From assembly GCA_023423695.1 (NCBI GenBank), contig JAFAFA010000073.1:180344-244343 (forward strand): a stretch of DNA of 64,000 nt, given 5' to 3'. How positions within the stretch are numbered: the stretch's first letter is position 1; the number at the start of each line of letters is the position of its first letter. The notes beneath the pieces were generated by a model. The model ran no database searches, had not been told where the DNA came from, and saw only the letters and a list, made by a program, of their open reading frames with translations. Shown one piece after another: positions 17,860 to 26,626 of this stretch. The stretch comes from Pseudomonadota bacterium (GTDB lineage Bacteria; Pseudomonadota; Alphaproteobacteria; Azospirillales; Azospirillaceae). A program made the translations under genes and the position numbers.

Positions 17860-18915
17860 ATGTCGGTTCGGGGGATGGGGAAACTGGGCATGAAGGATCT
17901 GGGCATGGGTGTAGCGGGAATGACGCGCCGCGCGGTGCTGTGCGGTGTCGCCGCGGTCGCTTTCGCGGCGGCTGCCGGGGGCTCCCTGCCGGCGCTCGCG
18001 CAAAGCAAGCTGAAGGTCGCCGGCATCTACACCGTTCCGATCGAGCAGCAGTGGGTCAGCCGCATCCATGTCGCGCTGAAAGCTGCCGCCGACCGTGGCG
18101 ACATCGAGTATGTGTGGGCCGAGTCGGTCGCCAACACCGACTATGAGCGCGTGATGCGCCAGTATGCCGAGGCCGGCCAGCAGTTGGTCTTCGGCGAGGT
18201 GTTCGGGGTGGAGCGCGCCGCCCGCGCCGTCGCCAAGGACTATCCGAAGACCGCCTTCGTCATGGGCTCCAGCTTCAAGCCCCAGGAACCGAACTTCTCG
18301 GTCTTCGACAACTACATCCAGGAGCCGGCCTATCTGTCCGGCATGGTCGCCGGCGGCATGACCAAGTCGAACGTCATCGGTATGGTCGGCGGCTATCCGA
18401 TCCCCGAGGTCAACCGCCTGATGAACGCCTTCATGGAGGGCGCCAAGGAGGTCAACCCGCAGGTCAAGTTCTCCGTCACCTTCATCGGCTCCTGGTTCGA
18501 CCCGCCGAAGGCCAAGGAAGCCGCCTTCGCCATGATCGACCGCGGCGCCGACGTGATGTACGCGGAGCGCTTCGGCGTGTCGGACGCCGCCAAGGAGCGC
18601 AAGGTTCTGGCCATCGGCAACGTCATCGACACCCAGCCGCAATATCCCGACACCGTCGTCGCCAGCGCCCTGTGGCACATGGAGCCGTCGGTGGAGCGCG
18701 CCATCGCCGCGGTGAAGGCCGGCAGCTACAAGGCCGAGGATTACGGCCCCTACAGCATGATGGCGCACAAGGGCTCCAGCCTGGCTCCGCTCGGCACCTT
18801 CGAATCGAAGGTCCCCGACGCCATCAAGGCGAAGGTGAAGGAGCGCGAGCAGCAAATCCGCGACGGCAAGTTCACCGTGAAGGTCAACGACGCCGAGCCG
18901 AAGTCGACCATGTGA
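17860..18915 (+). CDS. BMP-family ABC transporter substrate-binding protein
   Basis: A 351-residue binding protein of the Bmp/PnrA (Med) class that captures nucleosides or purine derivatives in the periplasm. A Tat-like signal (TRRAVLCGVAAVAFAAAAGG to ALAQ) is followed by KVAGIYTVPIEQQWVSRIH, FVMGSSF, GMVGGYPIPEVNRLMNAF and FIGSWFDPPKAKEAA. The ATG at 17860 has GAAGGGG upstream; longer in-frame starts give no signal peptide. It is the first gene of an operon with ATPase, two permeases and a cytosine-deaminase-like enzyme, supporting a nucleobase or nucleoside ligand. Confidence 0.93.
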   Translation: MSVRGMGKLGMKDLGMGVAGMTRRAVLCGVAAVAFAAAAGGSLPALAQSKLKVAGIYTVPIEQQWVSRIHVALKAAADRGDIEYVWAESVANTDYERVMRQYAEAGQQLVFGEVFGVERAARAVAKDYPKTAFVMGSSFKPQEPNFSVFDNYIQEPAYLSGMVAGGMTKSNVIGMVGGYPIPEVNRLMNAFMEGAKEVNPQVKFSVTFIGSWFDPPKAKEAAFAMIDRGADVMYAERFGVSDAAKERKVLAIGNVIDTQPQYPDTVVASALWHMEPSVERAIAAVKAGSYKAEDYGPYSMMAHKGSSLAPLGTFESKVPDAIKAKVKEREQQIRDGKFTVKVNDAEPKSTM

Positions 18916-18932
18916 CGCCCGGCGTATCTGCA

Positions 18933-20501
18933 ATGTCATCACCCGTGAAAGGCGGGCCGGAGGTCGTCCTCCGGCTCGCCGGCATTTCGAAGCGGTTCGG
19001 CCCGCTGCTCGCCAACGACGCCATCTCGCTGACGCTCCGCGCCGGCGAGGTGCTGGCCCTGTTGGGCGAGAACGGCGCCGGAAAGACCACCCTGATGAAC
19101 ATCCTCTTCGGCCATTACGTCGCCGACGAGGGAACCATCGAGGCGTTCGGCCGCCCCCTGCCGCCGGGCTCGCCCCGCGCGGCACTGGAGGCCGGCATCG
19201 GCATGGTCCACCAGCATTTCACGCTGGCGGACAACCTGTCGGTGCTGGACAACATCGCGGTGGGGACCGAATCGCTGTGGCGCTGGCGCTCCGACCGGGG
19301 CGCCGCCCGCCGCCGGCTGCTCGACCTGTCGCAACGCTTCGGGTTGGAGGTGCGGCCGGACGCGCTGGTCGGCGACCTGTCGGTCGGCGAGCGCCAGCGG
19401 GCGGAGATCCTGAAGGCGCTCTACCGCGACGCCCGCATCCTGATCCTCGACGAGCCGACCGCGGTGCTGACGCCGCAGGAATCGGCCGGGCTGTTCGAGA
19501 CCCTGCGCAAGCTGACCGCCGACGGGCTCGCCGTCGTCTTCATCAGCCACAAGATGAACGAGGTGTTCGCCGCCAGCGACACCGTCGCCGTTCTGCGCGC
19601 CGGCAAGCTGGTCGCCACCCATGCCACCGCCTCCACCGACCGCGCCAAGCTGGCCGAATTGATGGTCGGGCGCAGCGTCAAGCCGCCGGCCCCCGCACCG
19701 CTCAGCCCCGGCGAGCCGGTGCTGCAGCTGTCGGGCGTCACCGTCGACTCTGATCATGGCCGCCCGCTGCTGGACGGGATCGACCTGACGGTGCGGCGCC
19801 ATCAGGTGGTCGGCATCGCCGGGGTGTCCGGCAACGGCCAGACCGCGCTGGCCGAACTGGTCAGCGGCCTGATCCGCCCCGACACCGGCCGGCTGTCGCT
19901 GAAAGGCAACGTGGTGGAGCATGCCAGCCCGGCCGACATGGTGCGGCGCGGCGTCGCCCGCATCCCGGAGGACCGGCACAGCGCCGGTCTGGTCGGCGCC
20001 ATGGCGGTGTGGGAGAACCTGATCGCCGAACGCTACCACGACCCCGCCTTTTCCCGGTTCGGCGTGCTGCGGCGCGGTGCCGCGCGCAGCTATGCCCGCA
20101 AGGTGATCGAGGAGTTCGACGTCCGCTGCCCCGGCCCCGACGCCCGCACGCAGTTGCTGTCGGGCGGCAACATGCAGAAGCTGATCCTGGGCCGCACGCT
20201 GGCCCATGGGCCGGACCTGATCCTGGCGAGCCAGCCGACGCGCGGGCTCGACATCGGTGCGGTGTCCTACGTCCACAGCCGGCTGCTCGACGCCCGCGCC
20301 GCCGGGGCCGGCGTCCTGCTGATCTCCGAGGATCTGGACGAAATCCTGGCGCTGGCCGATTGCGTCACCGTCGCCTATCACGGTCGGCTCACGCCGCTGC
20401 TGCCGCATGACCGGGTGTCGGTCAGCCAACTCGGCCTGCTGATGGCCGGGCACTGGGACGTTTTGCGCGACATTCTGCCGGAGACAGTCGATGCGGCTTG
20501 A
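18933..20501 (+). CDS. ABC transporter ATP-binding protein with two nucleotide-binding domains
   Basis: A 522-residue fused ATPase of the sugar/nucleoside (RbsA/NupO-like) class. Domain 1 has Walker A GENGAGKTT, signature LSVGERQRAEILKAL and Walker B LILDEPTAVLTP. Domain 2 has a weakened Walker A (GVSGNGQTAL), signature LSGGNMQKLILGRTL and a Gln in place of the Walker B Glu (ASQPTRGLD). This asymmetry, with only the first site fully consensus, is usual for the class. A GTG at 18912 overlapping the previous stop is an alternative start. It energises the BMP importer. Confidence 0.94.
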   Translation: MSSPVKGGPEVVLRLAGISKRFGPLLANDAISLTLRAGEVLALLGENGAGKTTLMNILFGHYVADEGTIEAFGRPLPPGSPRAALEAGIGMVHQHFTLADNLSVLDNIAVGTESLWRWRSDRGAARRRLLDLSQRFGLEVRPDALVGDLSVGERQRAEILKALYRDARILILDEPTAVLTPQESAGLFETLRKLTADGLAVVFISHKMNEVFAASDTVAVLRAGKLVATHATASTDRAKLAELMVGRSVKPPAPAPLSPGEPVLQLSGVTVDSDHGRPLLDGIDLTVRRHQVVGIAGVSGNGQTALAELVSGLIRPDTGRLSLKGNVVEHASPADMVRRGVARIPEDRHSAGLVGAMAVWENLIAERYHDPAFSRFGVLRRGAARSYARKVIEEFDVRCPGPDARTQLLSGGNMQKLILGRTLAHGPDLILASQPTRGLDIGAVSYVHSRLLDARAAGAGVLLISEDLDEILALADCVTVAYHGRLTPLLPHDRVSVSQLGLLMAGHWDVLRDILPETVDAA

Positions 20502-21540
20502 ACCGCGCACCGATACCCCGCTCGCCCTGCAGCTGCTGGCGCCGGTGGGCGCCGTAGTCGCGGCGCTGGCGCTCTGCGCCCTGCTGGTCGCCTGGACCGG
20601 CGCGCCGGTTCTGCAAGCCTATGGCCTGCTGTTCGAAGGAGCCGTCGGCTCCCGCTTCGCATTGACCGAGACGCTGACCCGTGCCACGCCGCTGATCCTG
20701 ACGGGCCTCGCCGCCGCCGTCGCCTTCCGCGCCAAGCTGTGGAACATCGGGGCGGAGGGACAGCTCTACATGGGCGCCCTGGCCGCCGTGGTGGTCGGCG
20801 GCGGCATGCTCGACCTCCCCGCCTGGGCGCTGATCCCGGTGGTGATGATCGCTGGCATGGCGGCGGGCGGCGTCACCTTGCTTGGTCCCGCGGTGCTGAA
20901 GGTCCGCTTCGGCGTGGACGAGGTGGTGACGACCCTGCTGCTGAACTTCGTCGTGCTGCTGCTGGTGTCGATGCTGCTGGAAGGCGCCCTCAAGGACCCG
21001 ATGGGCATGGGCTGGCCGCAATCGGCGCCGATCGCCGAGGCGGCGGAACTGCCCAAGCTGGTGGAGCGAACCCGCCTGCATGCCGGGCTGGCCATCGCGC
21101 TCGGCCTGTCGGTTCTGCTGTGGCTGGTCGATACCCGGACCATCTGGGGCTACGAGAACCGGGCGGTCGGCGCCAACCCGCGCGCCGCCGCCTTCGCCGG
21201 AATGCCGGTGACGCGGATCATGCTGCGCACCGCCCTGCTGTCGGGCGGTCTCGCCGGTCTGGCCGGCGTAGCGGAGGTCTGCGGCCTAAAGGGCTACCTG
21301 ACGCTCGACCTGTCGCCGGGCTTCGGCTACAGCGGCATCGTCGTCGCCATGCTGGCGCAGTTGCATCCCATCGGCGTGGTGGGTGCGGCGCTGTTCATCG
21401 CCGGCATCTTCGTCGGCGCCGACGCCATGAGCCGCGCCATGCCGGTTCCCAACTACATCGCCGACGTCCTGGTCGCCGCCAGCCTGCTGTGCATGCTGGT
21501 CGCCGGGCTGCTGGCGCGCTACCGGCTGCGGCGGGGGTAA
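20491..21540 (+). CDS. ABC transporter permease, BMP/nucleoside class (first)
   Basis: A 349-residue permease of the BPD_transp_2 family with about ten helices. Landmarks are LTRATPLILTGLAAAVAFRAKLWNIGAEGQ and GFGYSGIVVAMLAQLHPIG, both typical of YufP/NupP-like permeases. It overlaps the ATPase gene by 11 bases, implying coupled translation. It works with the permease encoded 6 bases downstream. Confidence 0.94.
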   Translation: MRLEPRTDTPLALQLLAPVGAVVAALALCALLVAWTGAPVLQAYGLLFEGAVGSRFALTETLTRATPLILTGLAAAVAFRAKLWNIGAEGQLYMGALAAVVVGGGMLDLPAWALIPVVMIAGMAAGGVTLLGPAVLKVRFGVDEVVTTLLLNFVVLLLVSMLLEGALKDPMGMGWPQSAPIAEAAELPKLVERTRLHAGLAIALGLSVLLWLVDTRTIWGYENRAVGANPRAAAFAGMPVTRIMLRTALLSGGLAGLAGVAEVCGLKGYLTLDLSPGFGYSGIVVAMLAQLHPIGVVGAALFIAGIFVGADAMSRAMPVPNYIADVLVAASLLCMLVAGLLARYRLRRG

Positions 21541-21546
21541 GGGATC

Positions 21547-22470
21547 ATGGATTTCCTGTCGATCATCCTCGACATCCTGCTGTCCGCCGCCTTCTGGACC
21601 GCGGTCCTGCGCATCGCCACCCCTTATGTGCTGGGCACGCTGGGCGAGCTGCTGTGCGAACGCGCCGGCGTGCTGAACCTGGGCATCGAAGGCATCATGA
21701 CGCTGGGCGCCATGGCCGGCTGGATGGCGGTCTACCAGGGGGCCGACCTGTGGACCGGCGTGCTGGTGGCGGCATCCTGCGGTGCGCTGCTCGGCCTGCT
21801 GCATGCGACGCTGACTGTGCCTCTCGGCCTGTCCCAGCATGTGACCGGCATCGGCGTGACCCTGCTGGGCACCAGCCTGTCCTATTTCGTCTACCGCCTC
21901 GTCCTGCCGCAGGCCAGCACCCCGCCGACCGTCGAGCCGTTCCAACCGCTGGCTTTGCCCGGCGCCCTGGCCCAGACACCGCTGACCTACCTCGCCTTCC
22001 TGCTGGTCGCGGTCGTCGCCTATGTGCTGTACCGCACGCCGGTCGGGCTGGCGGTGCGGATGGTCGGCGAGAATCCGGCCGCCGCCGAGGCGCAGGGGCT
22101 GAACGTCACCGCCATCCGCATCGGCGCGGTGATGGCGGGCAGCGCGCTGATGGCGCTGGCCGGCGCCTTCCTGACCCTGTCGGCCTTCAACGCCTTCTTC
22201 TTCAACATGGTCAACGGACGCGGCTGGATCTGCATCGCCCTGGTGGTCTTCGCCTCCTGGCGGCCGGGCAAGGCGCTGCTGGGCGCCCTGCTGTTCGCAG
22301 TGTTCGACGCGCTGCAGCTGCGGCTGCAGCAGGCGAGCGGCGGCGTCCTGCCCTACCAGCTGTTCCTGATGATGCCCTATCTGTTGAGCATCCTGGCCCT
22401 GGTTCTGGTGGCCCGCCGGGCCTCCTACCCGCGCGCCCTGATGATTCCGTACCGTAAAGGAGAACGTTGA
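21547..22470 (+). CDS. ABC transporter permease, BMP/nucleoside class (second)
   Basis: A 307-residue permease, the YufQ/NupQ-like partner, shorter than the first and with about eight to nine helices. Characteristic segments are TPYVLGTLGELLCERAGVLNLGIEG and GLAVRMVGENPAAAEAQGLNV. Its stop shares one base with the start of the amidohydrolase gene. Confidence 0.94.
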   Translation: MDFLSIILDILLSAAFWTAVLRIATPYVLGTLGELLCERAGVLNLGIEGIMTLGAMAGWMAVYQGADLWTGVLVAASCGALLGLLHATLTVPLGLSQHVTGIGVTLLGTSLSYFVYRLVLPQASTPPTVEPFQPLALPGALAQTPLTYLAFLLVAVVAYVLYRTPVGLAVRMVGENPAAAEAQGLNVTAIRIGAVMAGSALMALAGAFLTLSAFNAFFFNMVNGRGWICIALVVFASWRPGKALLGALLFAVFDALQLRLQQASGGVLPYQLFLMMPYLLSILALVLVARRASYPRALMIPYRKGER

Positions 22471-23750
22471 TGTTCGATCTGATCCTGCGCCGCGCCACCC
22501 TGCCGGATGGCCGAAGCGGCATCGACATCGGCATCAAGGACGGCCGCATCGCCGCGGTCGAGGCCAATCTGGCCGGAGAGTCGGCGGCGGAACTCGACGT
22601 CACCGGCCGCTTGGTCAGCCCGCCCTTCGTCGATCCCCATTTCCACATGGACAGCACGCTGAGCTACGGCCTGCCGCGCGTGAACCAGAGCGGCACCCTG
22701 CTGGAAGGCATCGCGCTCTGGGGCGAGCTGAAGCCGCAGCTGGTGCAGGACGCCATCGTCGAGCGGGCGCTCGCCTATTGCGACTGGGCAGTCGGCCGCG
22801 GCCTTCTGGCGGTGCGCAGCCATGTCGACATCTGCGACCCGCGCCTGCTGGCGGTGGAAGCCCTGTTGGACGTGAAGAAGCGCGTCGCGCCGTACCTCGA
22901 CCTGCAACTCGTCGCCTTCCCGCAGGATGGCGTCCTGCGCTCGCCGGGCGCCGAGGAGCTGCTGCGGCGCGCGCTGGACATGGGCGTCGAGGTGGTCGGC
23001 GGCATTCCGCATTTCGAGCGCACCATGGCCGACGGCGCCGCCTCGGTCCGCCTGCTCTGCGAGATCGCGGCGGAGCGCGGGCTGCTGGTCGACATGCATT
23101 GCGACGAGACCGACGATCCAATGTCCCGCCATGTCGAGACCTTGGCCTACGAGACGCAGCGGCTCGGTCTGCATGGACGGGTGACGGGATCGCACCTGAC
23201 CTCCATGCACTCCATGGACAACTACTACGTCTCCAAGCTGATCCCGCTGATGGCGGAGGCCCGGCTGGGGGTGATCGCCAATCCGCTGATCAACATCACC
23301 ATCCAGGGCCGCCACGACACCTATCCGAAGCGCCGCGGCATGACCCGCGTTCCGGAGCTGATGGCCGCCGGCCTGACGGTCGCCTTCGGCCACGACTGCG
23401 TGATGGACCCCTGGTATCCGCTGGGCTCCGGCGACATGCTGGAGGTGGCCCACATGGGCCTGCATGTCGGCCAGATGACCGGGCAGGACGGCATCAAGGC
23501 CGCCTTCGACGCAGTGACGGTCAACCCCGCCCGTCTGCTTCACCTGGACGGCTACGGGCTGGAGCCGGGCTGCAACGCCGATCTGGTGGTGCTCCAGGCC
23601 GGTGGCCCGGTGGAGGCGATCCGCACCCGCGCCGCCCGCCTGTTCGTCCTGCGCCGCGGCCGGATCGTCAGCCGCTGCGAACCAGTGCAGGCGAAGCTCG
23701 ACCTGCCGGGCCGGCCGGAGACGGTCGATTTCCTGCTGAACCGGGGGTAG
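22470..23750 (+). CDS. Cytosine deaminase-like amidohydrolase
   Basis: A 426-residue metal-dependent amidohydrolase of the CodA type. Metal ligands are visible in DPHFHMDSTL (HxH), DMHCDET (His), GSHLTSMHSMD (His) and GHDCVMDPWYPLGSGDMLEVAHMGLHV (Asp and the CodA-specific block). CodA deaminates cytosine to uracil; relatives act on isocytosine, creatinine or other ring amides. The ATG at 22470 has AAAGGAG 7 bases upstream and overlaps the permease stop. Position in the BMP operon suggests it processes the imported base in the cytoplasm. Exact substrate unknown. Confidence 0.9.
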   Translation: MFDLILRRATLPDGRSGIDIGIKDGRIAAVEANLAGESAAELDVTGRLVSPPFVDPHFHMDSTLSYGLPRVNQSGTLLEGIALWGELKPQLVQDAIVERALAYCDWAVGRGLLAVRSHVDICDPRLLAVEALLDVKKRVAPYLDLQLVAFPQDGVLRSPGAEELLRRALDMGVEVVGGIPHFERTMADGAASVRLLCEIAAERGLLVDMHCDETDDPMSRHVETLAYETQRLGLHGRVTGSHLTSMHSMDNYYVSKLIPLMAEARLGVIANPLINITIQGRHDTYPKRRGMTRVPELMAAGLTVAFGHDCVMDPWYPLGSGDMLEVAHMGLHVGQMTGQDGIKAAFDAVTVNPARLLHLDGYGLEPGCNADLVVLQAGGPVEAIRTRAARLFVLRRGRIVSRCEPVQAKLDLPGRPETVDFLLNRG

Positions 23751-23768
23751 GACCGGCAGACACGTGCA

Positions 23769-24014
23769 ATGATGATCAGTTTCACTGCCCATGCCCGTTT
23801 GACAATCCAGGAGCGCGGATTGGCTCTGGAATGGGTCGAACGTGCCATCCTGGATGCTGACCGGATCGAGACCGATCCCAGTGGATCGGATGTGTGTCGG
23901 TCCTTCAAACGCATTCCAGAGGCAGGCGATCGCATCATCCGGGTTGTTCAGCGCCGGAACGGTGAAGATATACTGGTCATCACGGCCTTTCTCGACCGGG
24001 GAGCCAAGCTATGA
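23769..24014 (+). CDS. DUF4258 protein (possible toxin-like partner)
   Basis: An 81-residue protein matching the DUF4258 pattern: FTAHARLTIQERGLALEWVERAI near the start and RIIRVVQRRNGEDILVITAFLDR at the end, a small RelE-like alpha/beta fold. It overlaps the DUF2283 gene by 4 bases. The two-gene layout resembles toxin-antitoxin modules, but no toxin activity can be shown from sequence. It starts 18 bases after the deaminase gene, with no clear ribosome binding site of its own. Confidence 0.8.
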   Translation: MMISFTAHARLTIQERGLALEWVERAILDADRIETDPSGSDVCRSFKRIPEAGDRIIRVVQRRNGEDILVITAFLDRGAKL

Positions 24015-24202
24015 ACTCGCGATATGATCCCGAAGCCGACGCGCTGTTCGTGCGCTTTTCGGAGGGCACCATCATCGACTCTCAGGAGGTCGCCCCCGGT
24101 ATTATTCTGGATTTCGATGCCCAGAATCGGATCGTCGCTCTGGAAGTGCTGAACGCCAAAGAGAAGATGGCGGCCGGCGCGCTTCCCATCGCCGCGGAAT
24201 GA
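24011..24202 (+). CDS. DUF2283 protein (possible antitoxin-like partner)
   Basis: A 63-residue protein with the DUF2283 signature: YDPEADALFVRFSEG, then QEVAPGIILDFDAQNRIVALEVLNA. Genes of this family are often found beside DUF4258 genes and are thought to be possible antitoxins. Its ATG lies in the ATGA overlap with the previous stop, so the two proteins are probably made in step. A strong terminator follows 11 bases later. Confidence 0.85.
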   Translation: MNSRYDPEADALFVRFSEGTIIDSQEVAPGIILDFDAQNRIVALEVLNAKEKMAAGALPIAAE

Positions 24203-24213
24203 CACCTCAATAG

Positions 24214-24249
24214 AAAGCCCGCCGAAGCACATGCTCCGGCGGGCTTTTT
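24214..24249. terminator. Bidirectional terminator
   Basis: Stem AAAGCCCGCCG paired with CGGCGGGCTTT around a 10-base loop, with TTTTT on the plus side and A/T flanks on the other. It ends the BMP-DUF2283 unit and lies just before the 3' end of the convergent aminotransferase gene. Confidence 0.85.
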
Positions 24250-24267
24250 GTCATCGTTCAGAAGCTC

Positions 24268-25359
24268 TTACGCCTTCAAGAAATCCCTCAGCGCGTCGGC
24301 CACCGTACGCATCTCCTGCTCGGTGCCGATGGTGATGCGCAGGCAGCTCGGCAGGCCGTAGGAGGGCATCTGGCGGACCAGGATGCCGCGGGACTTCAGG
24401 AACTGGCGGGCGGCCTCGGCATCGTCCTTGCCGGCGGGCTGGCCCTTGAAATCGACCAGCACGAAGTTGGTGACGCTGGGGTGAACCGTCAGGCCAAGCT
24501 CGCGCACGGTCGCGGAGAACCACTCGCGCCACTGCTCATTGTGGCGGCGGGAGCGGTCGAGGAACTCGGCGTCCTCCACCGCGGCGATGCCGGCGACATG
24601 GGCGGCATTCGACACATTGAAGGGGCCGCGCACGCGGTTCAGCACATCGACGATCCCGGCCGGGCCATAGCACCAGCCGATGCGCAGCGAGCCCAGCGCG
24701 AAGATCTTCGAGAAGGTGCGGGTCATCACGACGTTGGGGAACTTTTCCACCAACTCCTCGCCGGCGGTGTAGTCGTCCTTGTTCATGTATTCGGCATAGG
24801 CCGCGTCGATGACCAGGATGACGTCCGGCGGCAGGCCGGCATGCAGCCGCGCCACTTCCGACGCCGGCAGGTAGGTGCCGGTCGGGTTGTTCGGATTGGC
24901 GAGGAAGACCAGACGGGTGCGCGGGGTGACACGGGCCAGCAGGTTGTCGACGCTGGCGGTCAGCCCGTCTTCGGGGGCCGTCACCGGGGTGGCGCCGACC
25001 GACTTGGCGCCGATCGGGTACATCAGGAAACCGTATTGCGAATACAGCACCTCGTCGCCCGGCCCGGCATAGGAGCGGATCAGCAGGCTGATGATCTCGT
25101 CCGACCCGGCGCCGCAGACGATGCGGTCGGCATCCAGGTTGAAGCGCTTGGCGATGGCGCCACGCAGAGCCGCCGAGGCGCCGTCCGGATAGCGGTGCAG
25201 GGTGGAGGCCGCCGCCGAATAGGCGTCCATCGCCTTCGGGCTCGGCCCCAGCGCCCCTTCGTTGGAGGCGAGACGGATATGACCCTGATGCTCGCCGCCG
25301 ACATAGGCGGCGATGTCGAGAATCCCCGGACGCGGCTGCGGGCCGTTCGGCTGGGTCAT
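24268..25359 (-). CDS. hisC: Histidinol-phosphate/aromatic aminotransferase
   Basis: A 363-residue class I/II PLP aminotransferase. HisC-type motifs include IRLASNEGALGPSP, NPNNPTGT, the PLP-lysine region RTFSKIFALGSLRIGW and a C-terminal RQMPSYGLPSCLRITIGTE with substrate-binding Arg. HisC converts imidazole-acetol phosphate to histidinol phosphate; paralogues transaminate phenylpyruvate or prephenate. The chorismate mutase gene just upstream on the same strand suggests this copy serves aromatic amino acid synthesis. The ATG at 25359 (MTQPNGPQ) is preferred to one 51 bases earlier. Confidence 0.92.
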   Translation of the reverse strand: MTQPNGPQPRPGILDIAAYVGGEHQGHIRLASNEGALGPSPKAMDAYSAAASTLHRYPDGASAALRGAIAKRFNLDADRIVCGAGSDEIISLLIRSYAGPGDEVLYSQYGFLMYPIGAKSVGATPVTAPEDGLTASVDNLLARVTPRTRLVFLANPNNPTGTYLPASEVARLHAGLPPDVILVIDAAYAEYMNKDDYTAGEELVEKFPNVVMTRTFSKIFALGSLRIGWCYGPAGIVDVLNRVRGPFNVSNAAHVAGIAAVEDAEFLDRSRRHNEQWREWFSATVRELGLTVHPSVTNFVLVDFKGQPAGKDDAEAARQFLKSRGILVRQMPSYGLPSCLRITIGTEQEMRTVADALRDFLKA

Positions 25360-25473
25360 GGTCTGCTTACCTTCCGACAAGTGGGATGGACGTTTTTGGA
25401 ACGTTTGCAACGGTTTGGAACAGTCCTGGCGCCGCTGTTCAGTTTCAGGACATGCGATCGCAGGATAAGGCAG

Positions 25474-25491
25474 GAGCCGCCCCGGCGGCTC
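25474..25491 (-). terminator. Hairpin between chorismate mutase and aminotransferase genes
   Basis: A perfect 8-base-pair stem (GAGCCGCC with GGCGGCTC) and a 2-base spacer, in the 148-base gap after the chorismate mutase gene. There is no T-run, so it may pause or protect RNA rather than terminate. Confidence 0.4.
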
Positions 25492-25507
25492 GCCCGATTC
25501 ATGCGCA

Positions 25508-26404
25508 TCAGCCCAGATGCAGCGGCACGGCGTAGCCGCCGACGACGTTGACCCGCACCGGGATGTCGCCCGACCGTTCCAGCAGCATGGCGAGACGGGG
25601 ATCGGCCTGACCGACGAAGTCGGAAACCTCCACCAGATGGACGGACGGTCCGCCGGTGCTCATCCCGATGGCGTGGCCGGCCGGATGCCAGGTGCAGAAG
25701 CTGACCGGCGGCAGGCCGCAGGCCTCCAGCATGTCCTTCAGCCGGCCGCGGCTGAGGTCGCCGCCGATCTCGATGCTCAGCAGCGTGCGGTCGTCGCCGG
25801 TCGGCTCGTGCGGCACGGCGGCGATGGCCAGCGCGTCGCGGTTCTCGCCGCGGGCGTTGCCGCGCCCGCCGAAGGGCAGCCGCGCCACCACCTGCGGCCG
25901 GCCGGCGTCGGCCGACACCAGGAAGCGCCACCAGGGATCCGAATCGTCGTCGGCCGGATAGGGCACCACGGCGACGGTGGCCGTTCCCTCCGACACGGCG
26001 CGGAGCGCGGCAGCCGGCGTGTTGACGGCGGTCATCGGCACGAATCCGCCGAAATGGTCGCGGGCGACGTCCCAGAAGCCGCGGCGGTCCTCCGGCGCAT
26101 AGACGGCGACGGCGAAGGGGCCCTGCATGCGGGTGAAGGCGGTGATCATCTCCCGCCAGATGCGGACGACGACCTGGGCGGGGAACGAACCGGCATGGCG
26201 GGCCATCAGGCGCCGCAGGATCGTCGCCTCCCGCGCCGGGCGCAGAATGATCGGCTGCGTGCCGTTTTCCGCCGCGCCATTGCCCTTCGCCGCCCCGATG
26301 CGTTCCACCACAGCGGCGCGGCGCATCAGCAGGTCATGGATCGCGTCGTCGATCTGGTCGATCTCGCGGCGCAAATCGTCGAGCGGGGTCCGGGCGGGGG
26401 CCAT
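25508..26404 (-). CDS. Chorismate mutase (AroQ type) with long C-terminal domain
   Basis: A 298-residue protein. Residues 1-95 form an AroQ chorismate mutase domain (LDDLRREIDQIDDAIHDLLMRRAAVVERIGAAK, then RPAREATILRRLMAR and a final EMITAFTRMQ helix). It converts chorismate to prephenate. Residues 96-298 (GPFAVAVYAPEDRRGFWD onward) resemble a prephenate dehydratase-like or ACT-containing region (TLLSIEIGGDLSRGRLKDMLEACG), but I see no clear dehydratase TRF motif, so dehydratase activity is doubtful. It is divergent from metX. The ATG at 26404 lacks a good ribosome binding site. Confidence 0.88.
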   Translation of the reverse strand: MAPARTPLDDLRREIDQIDDAIHDLLMRRAAVVERIGAAKGNGAAENGTQPIILRPAREATILRRLMARHAGSFPAQVVVRIWREMITAFTRMQGPFAVAVYAPEDRRGFWDVARDHFGGFVPMTAVNTPAAALRAVSEGTATVAVVPYPADDDSDPWWRFLVSADAGRPQVVARLPFGGRGNARGENRDALAIAAVPHEPTGDDRTLLSIEIGGDLSRGRLKDMLEACGLPPVSFCTWHPAGHAIGMSTGGPSVHLVEVSDFVGQADPRLAMLLERSGDIPVRVNVVGGYAVPLHLG

Positions 26405-26474
26405 GGGTCACAAAACCATCGAAAGCAAAGCCGGTTAGTAGTAGTCCGCATGCATCCCGAAATCAAAGAAAACA

Positions 26475-26507
26475 TTGACACTCCGAAGCGCGGCTTCGTA
26501 GCTATAC
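26475..26507 (+). promoter_or_regulatory. Possible metX promoter with embedded palindrome
   Basis: TTGACA at 26475-26480 is a perfect -35 box. A -10 is uncertain: TAGCTA at 18 bases or TATACC at 22 bases. Between them lies a perfect palindrome, CGAAGC-GCG-GCTTCG (26484-26498), well placed for a repressor. The rest of the 222-base gap up to the metX start holds GC-rich inverted segments but no riboswitch I can recognise. Confidence 0.4.
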
Positions 26508-26626
26508 CCTCCCGTTCCGCCACAGCTCACCGAAGGTTTCCGCCAAGGCGCCGCAAGGCTTGCAAGAGGCCGGATTTCCGAAAGCAAGAACCGCCCGCCC
26601 AGAACCGCTTTAAGGCACGAAACGAC

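Noticed and set aside
25517..26626. Apparent large fusion of a leader protein to MetX
   Set aside because: The first 370 codons are antisense to chorismate mutase; MetX starts at 26627 with its own upstream AAGG.
26405..26626. SAM-II riboswitch upstream of metX
   Set aside because: The expected TTGCAnGC core followed by GCTAAAG near the start is not found; only GC-rich inverted segments are seen.
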